The notes under the pieces were generated by a model. That model made no database searches and was not told the DNA's origin. It was given only the letters and a program-made list of their open reading frames with translations. The position numbers and the translations under genes were made by a program. A stretch of 64,000 nucleotides of DNA from Mycobacterium montefiorense (GTDB taxonomy: Bacteria > Actinomycetota > Actinomycetes > Mycobacteriales > Mycobacteriaceae), in assembly GCF_003112775.1 (NCBI RefSeq), contig NZ_BFCH01000023.1:62001-126000 (forward strand), written 5' to 3'. Shown piece by piece: positions 55,198-64,000 of this stretch (positions within the stretch are counted from its first letter, which is position 1; each line of letters opens with the position of its first letter).

Positions 55198-55861
55198 CGT
55201 TGGATACCTGGGCCGACGCGTTCCACACATCCAGACGCCAGCGGATGCCGTCGAAATCGGCGACAGAGCCCTGCGAGTGGCCGGACAGCTGCACCCAGCT
55301 GGCATTGCCCATGCCGCCCAGGATCGGCCAGTTCGCGACCGGAAGCTTCAGCAGCGCAGCCGATAACGCGCCGATTAGCCCACCATGGGCGACCAGCACC
55401 ACCGGCCGATCCGGCTCGTCCGCGTCACCCCATTCCGGCTCGCCGGCCACCAGCTCGGCGACCAGCGGAAGACTGCGGTCGGCGACGTCGAGCCTGCTTT
55501 CCCCGCCGTGCGGGGCCCAGGTGGCGTCGTCGCGCCAGGTGCTGCGGGCGCCCGGGGCCTGCGCGTCGACCTCGCTGTGGGTCAAGCCCTGCCAGTCGCC
55601 CAGGTGTGTCTCGCGTAGCCGCGTGTCCGCCCGCACCTGCAGCCCGGTCCGCTCGCCCAGCTTGATCGCGGTGTCGTAGGCGCGATGCAGATCCGACGAC
55701 ACGATCAGCAACGGCTGCAACTTGCCCAGCACCTCGGCGGCGGCGCCGGCCTGCGCACGGCCCAGCTCAGTAAGCGCGGAGTCCAGTTGTCCCTGCATCC
55801 GGCTGCCGGCATTGAAATCGGTTTGCCCGTGCCGCAGCATCACCAGGCGACGGATGGTCAT
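55187..55861 (-). CDS. gpgP: Glucosyl-3-phosphoglycerate phosphatase GpgP
   Basis: A 224-aa histidine-phosphatase-superfamily enzyme with LRHGQTDFN carrying the phospho-acceptor His and LVAHGGLIGAL the second His. The M. tuberculosis homologue (Rv2419c) dephosphorylates glucosyl-3-phosphoglycerate to glucosylglycerate in methylglucose lipopolysaccharide synthesis. ATG at 55861 overlaps rsfS by 4 bases and gives the usual length. Confidence 0.92.
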   Translation of the reverse strand: MTIRRLVMLRHGQTDFNAGSRMQGQLDSALTELGRAQAGAAAEVLGKLQPLLIVSSDLHRAYDTAIKLGERTGLQVRADTRLRETHLGDWQGLTHSEVDAQAPGARSTWRDDATWAPHGGESRLDVADRSLPLVAELVAGEPEWGDADEPDRPVVLVAHGGLIGALSAALLKLPVANWPILGGMGNASWVQLSGHSQGSVADFDGIRWRLDVWNASAQVSNDVL

Positions 55862-56247
55862 TGCTCGCTCGCCAACTCTTCGGGACCGGCCGCCAAGTCC
55901 ACCGGTACCACCGGGCAGTCGCCCCACAAGCGGTCAAGCGCGTAGAAGTTGCGATCGTCTTGATGCTGAATGTGCACGACGATGTCGCGATAATCCAGCA
56001 GCGTCCAGCGCCCTTCCCGAGCACCCTCCCGGCGCGCGGGTTTGTAGCCGGCCTTCTGCATTTTCTCCTCGACCTCGTCGACGATCGCGTTGACTTGCCG
56101 CTCGTTTGACGCGGAGCCGATGACGAAGCAGTCAGTGATGACCAATTGCCCGGAGACGTCGATCACGACGACGTCGTTGGCGAGCTTCGCAGCCGCCGCG
56201 TGTGCCGCAATCGTCGCCATGTCGACGGCTTCCTGGGTGGCGCTCAT
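55858..56247 (-). CDS. rsfS: Ribosome silencing factor RsfS
   Basis: A 129-aa DUF143 protein that binds L14 and blocks 50S-30S joining when nutrients are short. VVVIDVSGQLVITDCFVIG and LLDYRDIVVHIQ are the family blocks. The start at 56247 overlaps the nadD stop (ATGA). A nadD-rsfS pair is common in bacteria. Confidence 0.95.
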   Translation of the reverse strand: MSATQEAVDMATIAAHAAAAKLANDVVVIDVSGQLVITDCFVIGSASNERQVNAIVDEVEEKMQKAGYKPARREGAREGRWTLLDYRDIVVHIQHQDDRNFYALDRLWGDCPVVPVDLAAGPEELASEQ

Positions 56248-56924
56248 GTGTTGTTCCCCGCCGGCATGCTGGACTGCGTCGGGCCGAGCGTCGCGTGCGC
56301 CTCTCCCTCGACGGGTCCGCGGTACAGGCGGCGCTTGGAGACGTATTGCACGACGCCGTCGGGCATCAGGTACCACAGTGGACGCCGCTGGGCGGCACGC
56401 TGACGGCAGTCGGTCGACGAGATCGCCAGCGCCGGAACCTCGACCAGGGTCAGCGCATCCGTGGCCAGGTCACCGAGCACCTCGGTGATGTGTTCGTGAC
56501 GCAGCTCGTAGCCGGGCCGGCTGACACCGATGAAACGTGCCAATTCGAAGACCCCCTCCCAGCCCTGCCAGGACAGGATGGACGACAGCGCGTCGGCGCC
56601 GGTGATGAAGAACAGCTCGGTATCCGGGTTGAGGGCGTGCAGGTCGGACAAGGTGTCCTTGGTGTAGGTCGGACCCCCGCGGTCGATGTCCACCCGGCTG
56701 ACCGAGAACCGGGGATTGGAGGCTGTCGCGATCACCGTCATTAGATACCGGTCCTCGGCGGCGGACACATCGCGGGACTTCTGCCACGGCTGACCGCTGG
56801 GCACGAACACCACTTCGTCGAGGTCGAACAGGTCGGCGACCTCGCTGGCGGCAACCAGGTGCCCGTAATGGATGGGATCGAATGTCCCACCCATTACTCC
56901 CAGTCTGCGAGCCCGCTTTTGCAC
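56244..56924 (-). CDS. nadD: Nicotinate-mononucleotide adenylyltransferase NadD
   Basis: A 226-aa enzyme joining nicotinate mononucleotide to ATP in NAD synthesis. GGTFDPIHYGHL is the nucleotide-binding start and ISSTDCRQR the ISSTxxR motif. First gene of the block. M. tuberculosis has Rv2422-Rv2424c upstream of this point; here only 79 bp separate it from the VWA gene. Confidence 0.95.
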   Translation of the reverse strand: MQKRARRLGVMGGTFDPIHYGHLVAASEVADLFDLDEVVFVPSGQPWQKSRDVSAAEDRYLMTVIATASNPRFSVSRVDIDRGGPTYTKDTLSDLHALNPDTELFFITGADALSSILSWQGWEGVFELARFIGVSRPGYELRHEHITEVLGDLATDALTLVEVPALAISSTDCRQRAAQRRPLWYLMPDGVVQYVSKRRLYRGPVEGEAHATLGPTQSSMPAGNNT

Positions 56925-57003
56925 GATGTGCCAGCTTACCGGGCCGCTTAGGCTGCCTGTCGCCGCGCTGATCGGACAGACCGCGGCCGAGCCGGAGCCC
57001 GGG

Positions 57004-58452
57004 TCACACCGGCAGCAGTTGGTCGATCACCGTCGCAAGCTGCTTGGCCGATCGGCATTCGTGCATGGTGATCACGTCTTCGTAGCGCGGCACGGCCGAG
57101 TCGCCGCTGCCCCACAGGTGCCTGGGCTCGGGGTTGAGCCAGTGCGCGTGCCGGGCGGCGGTGACCATGTCGGACAGGACGTCGAGGGCCGGGTCGCGGT
57201 AGTTGGTGCGTCCGTCCCCGAGCACCAGCAACGAGCTGCGCGGCGACAGCACATTCGGATTGGCCTGGACGAACGAGACGAACGCATTGCCGTAGTCGGA
57301 GTGGCCGTCACGGCTGTACACGCCGGCTTCGCGGGTGATCCGCTGGATCGCGACGGCCAGATCGCATTCCGGCCCGAACATGTGGGTCACTTCGTCGGTG
57401 GTGTCGATGAAGGCGAACACCCGCACGCGGGAGAACTGTTGGCGCAGCGCGTGCACCAGCAGCAGAGTGAAGTGGCTGAACCCGGCGACCGAGCCCGACA
57501 CGTCACACAGCACGACCAGTTCCGGGCGCGCGGGACGGGGTTTGGCCAGCACCACGTCGATCGGCACTCCGCCGGTGGACATGGACTTACGCAGCGTCTT
57601 ACGCAGATCGATCGTCCCGGCGCGGCTGCGGCGCCGTCGGGCCGCGAGCCGAGTCGCCAAGGTCCGGGCCAGTGGCGCAACGGCTCGCTGCATCTGGCGC
57701 AGCTGGTCACCGGAGGCCCGCAGAAACTCGACGTTCTCGGAAAGCTGTGGGATGCCGTACATCTGGACATGATCGCGGCCGAGCTGCTCAGCGGTGCGCC
57801 GCTTGGTCTCGGCGTCGACCAAGTTGCGCAGTTGGGTAATCCGCTGCGCGGCGAGCGCTTTGGCGATCTGCTCTTGAGTAGGACTCGGCTCGTCGCCATA
57901 GGGGGCGAGCAGGCCCGCGAGCAGCTTGCCCTCCAGCTCGTCCAGTGCCATCGCCTTGAGCGCCTGATACGACGAGAATGACGGGCCCCGGCTGGAATTG
58001 TATTTGCCGTAGGCCTCCACGATCCGCGCGATCATCGCGACGAGCCGTTCGTCCATGTCGGCCAGGTCTTCGTTCTGGGAGAGCAGGTCGAGCAGCATCT
58101 GCCGCATCGCGTCGACGTCGTCGGCGGGCAAGGCATCGCTGTCGGTCCGCGGGTCCCCATCATCTTCGGTGACGACCGCACGCGCACCCATCGCCGCGGG
58201 GAACCACAAGTCGAACATCGCGTCGTAGGTCTCGCGGTGGTCGGGCTGGCGCAGCACCGCACACGCGAGACCTTCGCGCAACACCGCACGATCACTCAAG
58301 CCCAGGGCGGCCATCACCCGGCCGGCGTCCACCGTCTCCGACGGGCCCACCGAAATCCCGCTTCCGCGAAGCGCTTCCACGAATCCCACCAAGTGGCCCG
58401 GCAACCCGTGCGGGGCGAGTGGCCTGGTGGGGCGGATCCGGCGAGTGGCCAT
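57004..58452 (-). CDS. VWA-domain (CoxE-like) protein, Rv2425c homologue
   Basis: A 482-aa cytosolic protein. Helical N-terminal region; basic Arg-rich linker (LAARRRRSRAGTIDL); C-terminal von Willebrand A domain with the MIDAS motif DVSGS (LCDVSGSVAGFSHF) and ARHAHWLNPEP typical of the CoxE group. Such proteins pair with MoxR ATPases as a chaperone that inserts metals or remodels protein complexes. The MoxR partner lies just upstream in the same operon. The client is unknown. GAAGAGG precedes the ATG. Confidence 0.88.
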   Translation of the reverse strand: MATRRIRPTRPLAPHGLPGHLVGFVEALRGSGISVGPSETVDAGRVMAALGLSDRAVLREGLACAVLRQPDHRETYDAMFDLWFPAAMGARAVVTEDDGDPRTDSDALPADDVDAMRQMLLDLLSQNEDLADMDERLVAMIARIVEAYGKYNSSRGPSFSSYQALKAMALDELEGKLLAGLLAPYGDEPSPTQEQIAKALAAQRITQLRNLVDAETKRRTAEQLGRDHVQMYGIPQLSENVEFLRASGDQLRQMQRAVAPLARTLATRLAARRRRSRAGTIDLRKTLRKSMSTGGVPIDVVLAKPRPARPELVVLCDVSGSVAGFSHFTLLLVHALRQQFSRVRVFAFIDTTDEVTHMFGPECDLAVAIQRITREAGVYSRDGHSDYGNAFVSFVQANPNVLSPRSSLLVLGDGRTNYRDPALDVLSDMVTAARHAHWLNPEPRHLWGSGDSAVPRYEDVITMHECRSAKQLATVIDQLLPV

Positions 58453-58469
58453 TTTGGTCAGCCTCTTCC

Positions 58470-59345
58470 TTAGTTCAGCCGGAGTTCCCCGGCCGCGCGT
58501 TGCTGATCGGATTGGTGTTTGAGGACCACACCGAGCGTCTGGGCAACGACCGCGTCGTCAATAGTGTCTAGCCCCAGCGCCAGCAACGTCCGGCCCCAGT
58601 CGATCGTCTCGGCGATGGACGGCACCTTCTTCAGCTGCATCCCGCGCAGCACCCCGATGATGCGAACCAGCTCCTCGGCGAGATGCGCGGGCAGTTCGGG
58701 GACACGGGACAACAGGATGCGCCGTTCGAGATCTGCTGTTGGGAAATCGATGTGCAGGAACAGGCAGCGACGCTTGAGCGCCTCGGACAGCTCGCGGGTG
58801 GCGTTCGAGGTCAGCACCACCAGCGGCGTCCGCGAGGCGGTGATGGTGCCCAGTTCGGGGACGGTCACCGCGAAATCGGAGAGCACTTCGAGCAGCAGGC
58901 CCTCGATTTCGATGTCGGCCTTGTCGGTCTCGTCGATCAGCAGCACCGTCGGCTCGGTGCGCCGGATCGCGGTCAGCAGCGGACGCTGCAGCAGGAACTC
59001 CTCGCTGAACACGTCGTCTTTGGTCTGATCCCAGTCCCCCGAGCCGGCCTGGATGCGCAGAATCTGCTTGGCGTGGTTCCACTCGTAGAGCGCGCGAGCC
59101 TCGTCGACACCCTCGTAGCACTGCAGCCGAACCAAACCCGCGCCGGTGGCCTGCGCGACGGCGCGGGCCAACTCGGTCTTGCCTACCCCGGCGGGCCCCT
59201 CCACCAGCAGCGGCTTGCCCAGCCGGTCAGCCAGGAATACTGCCGTCGCGGTGGCGGTGTCGGGCAGATAGCCGGTCTCGGCCAACCGTCGCGAAACGTC
59301 GTTGATGTCCGCGAACAGCGGGGTGGGCCGGGCGGGCACGCTCAC
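58470..59345 (-). CDS. MoxR-family AAA+ ATPase (Rv2426c homologue)
   Basis: A 291-aa AAA+ ATPase with Walker A EGPAGVGKTELA, Walker B LLIDETDKAD and sensor VLTSNATRELSEA. It works with the VWA protein next to it. The GTG at 59345 is chosen: AGGAG is nine bases upstream and the length equals the M. tuberculosis protein; a TTG six bases earlier has too short a spacing. Confidence 0.9.
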   Translation of the reverse strand: MSVPARPTPLFADINDVSRRLAETGYLPDTATATAVFLADRLGKPLLVEGPAGVGKTELARAVAQATGAGLVRLQCYEGVDEARALYEWNHAKQILRIQAGSGDWDQTKDDVFSEEFLLQRPLLTAIRRTEPTVLLIDETDKADIEIEGLLLEVLSDFAVTVPELGTITASRTPLVVLTSNATRELSEALKRRCLFLHIDFPTADLERRILLSRVPELPAHLAEELVRIIGVLRGMQLKKVPSIAETIDWGRTLLALGLDTIDDAVVAQTLGVVLKHQSDQQRAAGELRLN

Positions 59346-59381
59346 AATCAAGTTCTCCTAAAGCACTTTCGGTGGACCGGG

Positions 59382-60629
59382 TCAGGCCGGACGAACGTGG
59401 CCGTCTCCCCACGCGATCCATTTAGTCGAGGTCAGTTCCGGTAAGCCCATCGGACCGCGGGCATGCAGCTTCTGGGTCGAGATGCCGATCTCGGCGCCGA
59501 AGCCGAATTGTTCGCCGTCGGTAAACCCGGTCGACGCGTTGATCATCACCGCGGCCGCGTCGACTCCATCCGAAAATCGTTGTGCTGCAGCCACATTGCT
59601 GGTCACAATGGCCTCGGTGTGTCCGGTGCCGTATTCGTTGATGTGCGCGATCGCGGCGTCAACGCCGTCGACCACCGCCACCGCGATGTCCATCGACAGG
59701 TATTCCCGGCGCAGGTTGTCCTCGTCCGGGTCAAGATGCACCGTCACACCGGCGTCTTGCAGCGCCGCGACCAGCCGGGGCACCGCGCTTGCGGCAATCG
59801 CGGAGTCCACCAACAGCGTCTCGGCGGCGTTGCACACACTGGGCCGCCGGGTCTTGGAGTTCAGCAGAATCCGTTCTGCCACATCCAGGTCTGCGCCCGC
59901 GTCCACGTAGACGTGACAGTTGCCGACACCGGTCTCGATGGTGGGCACCTGCGCGTCGCGGACCACCGCGTCGATCAGGCTCGCTCCCCCGCGCGGGATC
60001 ACCACGTCGACCAGCCCGCGCGCCTGGATCAGGTGCGTGACCGTGGACCGGTCGTCGGACGACAGCAGCTGCACCGCGTCGGCCGGCAAGTCCTCGCTGA
60101 CCAGCGAGGACCGCAACGCCTCGACCAGCGCCTGGTTGGAGCGCGCCGCCGAGGAACTGCCGCGCAACAGCACGGCATTGCCGGACTTCAGCGCCAACCC
60201 GAACGCGTCAACGGTGACATTGGGCCGACCCTCGTAGATCATGCCGACCACGCCGAGCGGAACCCGCTGCTGACGCAATTGCAGCCCGTTGGGCAGGGTG
60301 TAACCACGCAGCACCTCGCCGACCGGGTCGGGCAACCCCGCAACCTGGCTCAGACCAGCGGCGATTCCGTCCACGCGGTTGGGGTCCAGCGCCAACCGGT
60401 CGAGCATCGCGTTCGGTGTCCCGGCGTCGCGTGCCGCCTTCAGGTCTTCGGCGTTGGCCGCCAGGATCTGGCGGGTGTTAGCCGTGATGGCCTCGGCCGC
60501 GGACTGCAGCGCCTGGTCCTTGGCAACCGTCGGCAGCAATGCCAGCGCGCGGGACGCGGCGCGGGCGCGCCGGGCGGCGTTGTGGACCTCCTGACGCAAG
60601 TCAGGACGCGATGGTGCTTGCAGACTCAT
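59382..60629 (-). CDS. proA: Gamma-glutamyl phosphate reductase
   Basis: A 415-aa NADPH-dependent enzyme for the second step of proline synthesis. IPRGGASLIDAVV and the catalytic cysteine in RRPSVCNAAETLL are diagnostic. The start MSLQAPSRPD at 60629 matches the family; the open frame upstream is untranslated. In M. tuberculosis ahpC-ahpD follow on the far side; they are missing here. Confidence 0.96.
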   Translation of the reverse strand: MSLQAPSRPDLRQEVHNAARRARAASRALALLPTVAKDQALQSAAEAITANTRQILAANAEDLKAARDAGTPNAMLDRLALDPNRVDGIAAGLSQVAGLPDPVGEVLRGYTLPNGLQLRQQRVPLGVVGMIYEGRPNVTVDAFGLALKSGNAVLLRGSSSAARSNQALVEALRSSLVSEDLPADAVQLLSSDDRSTVTHLIQARGLVDVVIPRGGASLIDAVVRDAQVPTIETGVGNCHVYVDAGADLDVAERILLNSKTRRPSVCNAAETLLVDSAIAASAVPRLVAALQDAGVTVHLDPDEDNLRREYLSMDIAVAVVDGVDAAIAHINEYGTGHTEAIVTSNVAAAQRFSDGVDAAAVMINASTGFTDGEQFGFGAEIGISTQKLHARGPMGLPELTSTKWIAWGDGHVRPA

Positions 60630-60687
60630 TGACCCAGCGTATCGGGCTTGAGCCGGCCGAGTAAGGCGGCCTGGTTGGCGGTCGGCC

Positions 60688-62091
60688 TCACCCGACCCGC
60701 TCGCCACGCTCCGCCTGCCGCACTTTGCTCTGCCGCTCGTCGAGGATGTGACCAAAGTCCTGTAATAGCAATGGTTCACGCATCACGAGATGCTCGAGAT
60801 GATCGCGATCGATCTCCAACGCGGTGACCTCATCGATCGCGTACGCGCTGGCCAAGTTCGGTTGCCGGGTCAGTGCGGTCAGGCCCAAGAACGAGCCCTC
60901 CTCCAGGGTGCTGATCGGCACCACCGAACCGTCCTCTGCCGTGGCCATCATCCGCACCCGTCCGGCGACCAGGAACGTCATCCCTGCGGGCACTTGACCG
61001 GCGTACTCGACAATTTCGCCGGCACCGTAAAGGACGATTCGGGCCGAAGATTGCAGCGACTGCTGATCGGCCACGCTGAGCCGCAGCGCCGGCGCCACCA
61101 CGGACCGCAGTGCGTCCTCCACCCGTTGCCGTGTCGAGTAGTCGTCGTCGGCGTCGTCGAGGTGCAGCTCTGCGCGCCGGGCGGCGTACCAGATCCAGCG
61201 CAGAAACGTCGATCGCGCGCCGCCATCGTCGGCGGGCGAGCTCAGCCCGATGCTCGTGGCATATTCGCCGCCGCCGACGGACACTGAACGCGGGACGCTG
61301 CCGGCCTTGAGTTGGGGCAGCTCCTGGGCCACTCGTGTCAGCATCGCGCAGACTCGATCTGGCGGATCGGCGAGCGAGAAAGTGGTCTTCATCGTCAGCT
61401 TGTGGGTGCCGGGCGGGCGGCTCAGATTCGTGAAGGACGTACTGGCCAGCATCGAGTTGGGCATGATGCGAATTCCGCTGCCGGTCTGGATATGTACGGC
61501 CCGCCAGTTCACCTCGACAACTCGTCCGCGCTCGTTGGACGCGTCGAGCCAGTCGTCGATGCGGAAGGGCTGCTCGAACAACATGAACAGGCCCGACACG
61601 ATCTGGCCGACGGAGTTCTGCAGCATCAATCCGAGGACGACCGACGTCACGCCCAGCGCGGTGAATACGCCACCGACCCGGACACCCCAGATCACGGACA
61701 AGATGACGGCCAGGCCGACGCCGATCAGCGCGAATCGGGCGACGTCGAGGAAGATTGTGGGCAGCCGTTTGCGCCAGCTGTCTTGGGGCGCGCCTTCGAA
61801 GACGGTGGCGTTGAGCCCGGACAGCAGCAGCACCAGCACCAGGAAGCCGAACAGCGTCGACAAGATGCGCACCAGGCCGTCTCCGGCCGGGACCTGCGCG
61901 GCGTTCACCACCAGCAACAACAGCGCGCCCAGCGGCAGCAATAGGTTGCGTAACAGGCTAACTTGACGGGCCAGACGATTGCCCCGGCGGACGAGCGCGT
62001 GGTGCAGCTCGGTGAGCAGGATCAGCACGACCGGAAAACCCAGCGCGACACCAATTGCCCAATAGAACCACGACGAGTGGAATGCGTTCAT
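60688..62091 (-). CDS. MscS-family channel with C-terminal cyclic-nucleotide-binding domain (Rv2434c)
   Basis: A 467-aa membrane protein. About five N-terminal hydrophobic segments, then the MscS pore and beta domain (LGVTSVVLGLMLQNSVGQ, VEVNWRAVHIQT), and from about residue 345 a cNMP-binding domain (TFLVAGRVRMMATAEDGSV, EEGSFLGLTALT). It resembles the bCNG group, in which the MscS part is fused to a nucleotide sensor. The start overlaps the cyclase stop by one base (TGATG), so the two are co-translated. Confidence 0.9.
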   Translation of the reverse strand: MNAFHSSWFYWAIGVALGFPVVLILLTELHHALVRRGNRLARQVSLLRNLLLPLGALLLLVVNAAQVPAGDGLVRILSTLFGFLVLVLLLSGLNATVFEGAPQDSWRKRLPTIFLDVARFALIGVGLAVILSVIWGVRVGGVFTALGVTSVVLGLMLQNSVGQIVSGLFMLFEQPFRIDDWLDASNERGRVVEVNWRAVHIQTGSGIRIMPNSMLASTSFTNLSRPPGTHKLTMKTTFSLADPPDRVCAMLTRVAQELPQLKAGSVPRSVSVGGGEYATSIGLSSPADDGGARSTFLRWIWYAARRAELHLDDADDDYSTRQRVEDALRSVVAPALRLSVADQQSLQSSARIVLYGAGEIVEYAGQVPAGMTFLVAGRVRMMATAEDGSVVPISTLEEGSFLGLTALTRQPNLASAYAIDEVTALEIDRDHLEHLVMREPLLLQDFGHILDERQSKVRQAERGERVG

Positions 62092-64000
62092 CAGCGCTCC
62101 GACAGCCGGTAGATCGCCTGATCTTTACCGCCGACGGAAATCGAGCCGGCCGGCGTGAACTGCCGGACGTCCCGCAGCGCCTCGTACACACTCGAGGTGA
62201 CATAGATGCCGGGTTGCGGTGCACCACTGTGCATTTGGAATGCCATACTGACGGCGCCGCCCCACATGTCATAGACGAGGCTTGATCGGCCCACCAGTCC
62301 GCTGACCACGTTTCCGGTGTTGACGCCGACCCGAAGCCGTAGCTCGTGTGAGGTTTGGCTGTTGAATCGGTCGATGATCTGGCGCATTTCCAGAGCGAAT
62401 TCAATGCTGCGGTAAATGCTGTCCAGCCGCGGCGTCACGACCCCGCAGCTGGCCAGATAGCCGTTGTGGAAGGTGCGAATCCGTTCGACCCCCAGGGCCT
62501 CGGCCGCAGCGTCGAACTGCCGGAAGAGCTCGTCGACGATTCCCACCAGTTCGTCGCCGGGGAGGTCGATGGAAATCTCGTCCAGGCCAACGATATCGGC
62601 GAAAATGATGGCAACGTCCTGATGTTTTTGCGAGATGGTCTCCTGGCCCTCGCGATACCGTTGCACCACCGATTCCGGCATCAGGGCCAGCAACAGGCGG
62701 TCGTTTTCTTTGCGTTGCTCGGTGAGCAGCTCGTCCTTGATCGCCAGATTGCGGCTCATCTCGTTGAAAGCCTGTGTGAGATCACCGATTTCGTCGCGGG
62801 ATTGCACCGGGATGCTGAATTGGTAGTCACCGGAACTGATCTTCTGCGTACCGGCCTGCAGCCGGCGGACCGGCCGCAACATCACCTGAGCAAGCAGCAT
62901 CGACGCCACACACACCACGAAGATCATCGTCGCGACACCGACCACCAGGGTTTGGCTGAATTTGCCCAGCCGCGCAAAAGCATCGGAGTCGTCGCGTGTC
63001 ACCAGAAGCGACCAATGCAGATCGGAGTCCGGCACATTCAGCGGTGTGTAGGCCTCCATTTCGCTACTGCCCGTGTAATCAGTCGCGGTGAGCGTTCCTG
63101 ATTGGCCGCGCTGCGCGTCGCGAGAACCCGCAGTCGGCGCCGGCTGCACCAGCGTCGTGGTACCCAGCCGGAGCGCGCGCTCCACGACGTCGGGCGGGGT
63201 GCCGGCGGCGATCGCTTCGCGCCGGTATTGCTGCGGGTCTTGCAGGAAAAGCCGGGAATCAGAACGCATCAAACCGTCGGGACCTACTAGATACGACTCG
63301 GTGGACGGCCCCATCCCGGCGGCTTCCCACTGTTTGTTGGCGGTCATGATCCTGTTGATCTTCGAGATCGGCAGTGGCAGCGCCATAACGCCCTCCGCCT
63401 TGCCGTTCATGCCGACCGGCGATACCACCCACGCGGTGGGTACATCGGTGGCGGGCTGATAGGGCTGGAAGTCGGTGATCCAGACGAAGTCCAGGTCGTT
63501 GGAGCGCAGCGCTTTTTGGTAAGCCTCACGCAGATTGGTTTCGCGATATGGGCCGGTGAGGATATTGGTGCCGAGGTCCGGCCCTTTTTGCACGGAGTAA
63601 ACGACGTTGCCCCGGGTATCCAGCAACAGCGCATCCCGATATTCGAAGCGGGTCACGATGCCACGCATGTAGAAGTCGAAGCGGGCGTTGGCTGCCGACC
63701 AGGCGCTGCCGTCGCCGGCGTCCGCGGGGGGCATCGAGTCGGCCGGCCGCGGCGCCGCGGTGTAATACGCCTGAAGGTACTTCTGCGCAGGAGAAGCCGG
63801 CAGAACGGCATTGAGAGCAATGGTTTCGCCGGTGATTCGCGTGATCGGCTTGATCATGTCGTTGTCGTAGTAGTTGACCAGCGCCTGCTCCTGGGCCGGC
63901 GTGATCGGCGCGTTGCCCAATTGGTCGAAGCCCCCGGTGAACGCCCGCTCGGCGTCGACGATGCTGAACCCGCCGCTATAGACGATCAGCGAGTTCGTCA
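62091..64000 (-). CDS. Membrane class III adenylate-cyclase-like protein (Rv2435c), 5' end outside window
   Basis: 636 codons are visible; the frame stays open through the window edge, so the N-terminus is missing. Order: extracytoplasmic sensor domain (Cache-like; RFEYRDALLLDTRGNVVYS), a membrane helix (VVGVATMIFVVCVASMLLA), HAMP (RPVRRLQAGTQKISSGDY) and a class III cyclase domain. The first metal Asp is kept (IFADIVG) and the adenine-contact Asp is kept (DMWGG), but other catalytic positions differ: KxxxD is RTFHN and the transition-state Asn and Arg are Ser (62247-62249) and Gln (62235-62237). It is probably inactive or acts as a nucleotide sensor. Coupled to the cNMP-domain channel downstream. 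Confidence 0.88.
   Translation of the reverse strand, partial: TNSLIVYSGGFSIVDAERAFTGGFDQLGNAPITPAQEQALVNYYDNDMIKPITRITGETIALNAVLPASPAQKYLQAYYTAAPRPADSMPPADAGDGSAWSAANARFDFYMRGIVTRFEYRDALLLDTRGNVVYSVQKGPDLGTNILTGPYRETNLREAYQKALRSNDLDFVWITDFQPYQPATDVPTAWVVSPVGMNGKAEGVMALPLPISKINRIMTANKQWEAAGMGPSTESYLVGPDGLMRSDSRLFLQDPQQYRREAIAAGTPPDVVERALRLGTTTLVQPAPTAGSRDAQRGQSGTLTATDYTGSSEMEAYTPLNVPDSDLHWSLLVTRDDSDAFARLGKFSQTLVVGVATMIFVVCVASMLLAQVMLRPVRRLQAGTQKISSGDYQFSIPVQSRDEIGDLTQAFNEMSRNLAIKDELLTEQRKENDRLLLALMPESVVQRYREGQETISQKHQDVAIIFADIVGLDEISIDLPGDELVGIVDELFRQFDAAAEALGVERIRTFHNGYLASCGVVTPRLDSIYRSIEFALEMRQIIDRFNSQTSHELRLRVGVNTGNVVSGLVGRSSLVYDMWGGAVSMAFQMHSGAPQPGIYVTSSVYEALRDVRQFTPAGSISVGGKDQAIYRLSER

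Overview
The window is high-GC actinobacterial DNA and its gene order follows the Mycobacterium tuberculosis chromosome from about Rv2386c to Rv2435c (mbtI, Rv2387, hemW, nirA-cysH-che1, subI-cysTWA, lppR-lepA, Rv2409c-2411c, rpsT, holA-comEC-comEA, degV-octT-gpgP-rsfS-nadD, moxR, proA, Rv2434c-Rv2435c). From memory, several M. tuberculosis genes of this interval are missing: rpfD, ggtB, the aprA/PE_PGRS41 region, PE24, eis, Rv2422-Rv2424c, ahpC/ahpD and PE25/PPE41. In place of eis, between comEA and degV, lies about 26 kb of lipid genes. This fits a non-tuberculous mycobacterium, probably a slow grower. The species cannot be fixed from the sequence.

Left part (1-11.8 kb). The left edge holds the first codons of a probable mbtI with an IdeR-like iron box. 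A small hypothetical gene, an SbtA-like bicarbonate permease and hemW follow. A sulfur-assimilation block comes next: nirA-cysH-che1 on + and the sulfate ABC importer subI-cysT-cysW-cysA1 on -. Each operon is preceded by a very short ORF that ends in clustered cysteine codons and looks leaderless. This matches the published cysteine-responsive attenuators of mycobacteria. In front of nirA the Shine-Dalgarno sequence also sits inside a perfect 6-bp hairpin.

Middle part (11.8-27.6 kb). This is mostly conserved housekeeping: a FAD monooxygenase, GH15 trehalase, lppR-lepA, a PemK-fold protein, a CBS protein, an RNase Z-like hydrolase, the transglutaminase/alpha-E/ATP-grasp trio, rpsT, holA, comEC and comEA.

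Accessory lipid region (27.8-53.6 kb). Two paired acyl-CoA dehydrogenases converge on a giant two-module polyketide synthase. Divergent from it run papA3, mmpL10, a secreted PE-PPE-domain serine hydrolase and a fatty acyl-AMP ligase. This gene set and orientation match the trehalose polyphleate (TPP) locus known in M. smegmatis and M. abscessus. Both acyltransferase domains carry the malonyl-type HAFH motif, which fits unbranched phleic acids rather than methyl-branched PAT/DAT/SL acids. Module 1 has no dehydratase domain and its ketoreductase looks A-type, which raises a mechanistic question about the double bonds. The pks-papA3 gap holds a 26-bp near-perfect palindrome, a candidate operator. 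A dapB-fold oxidoreductase and an mmpS-mmpL pair follow.

Right part (53.6-64 kb). The block degV-octT-gpgP-rsfS-nadD (including methylglucose lipopolysaccharide genes), a VWA/MoxR pair, proA and a mechanosensitive channel with a cyclic-nucleotide-binding domain are followed by a 5'-truncated membrane class III cyclase with most catalytic residues replaced. No tRNA, rRNA, CRISPR array or insertion sequence was recognised.
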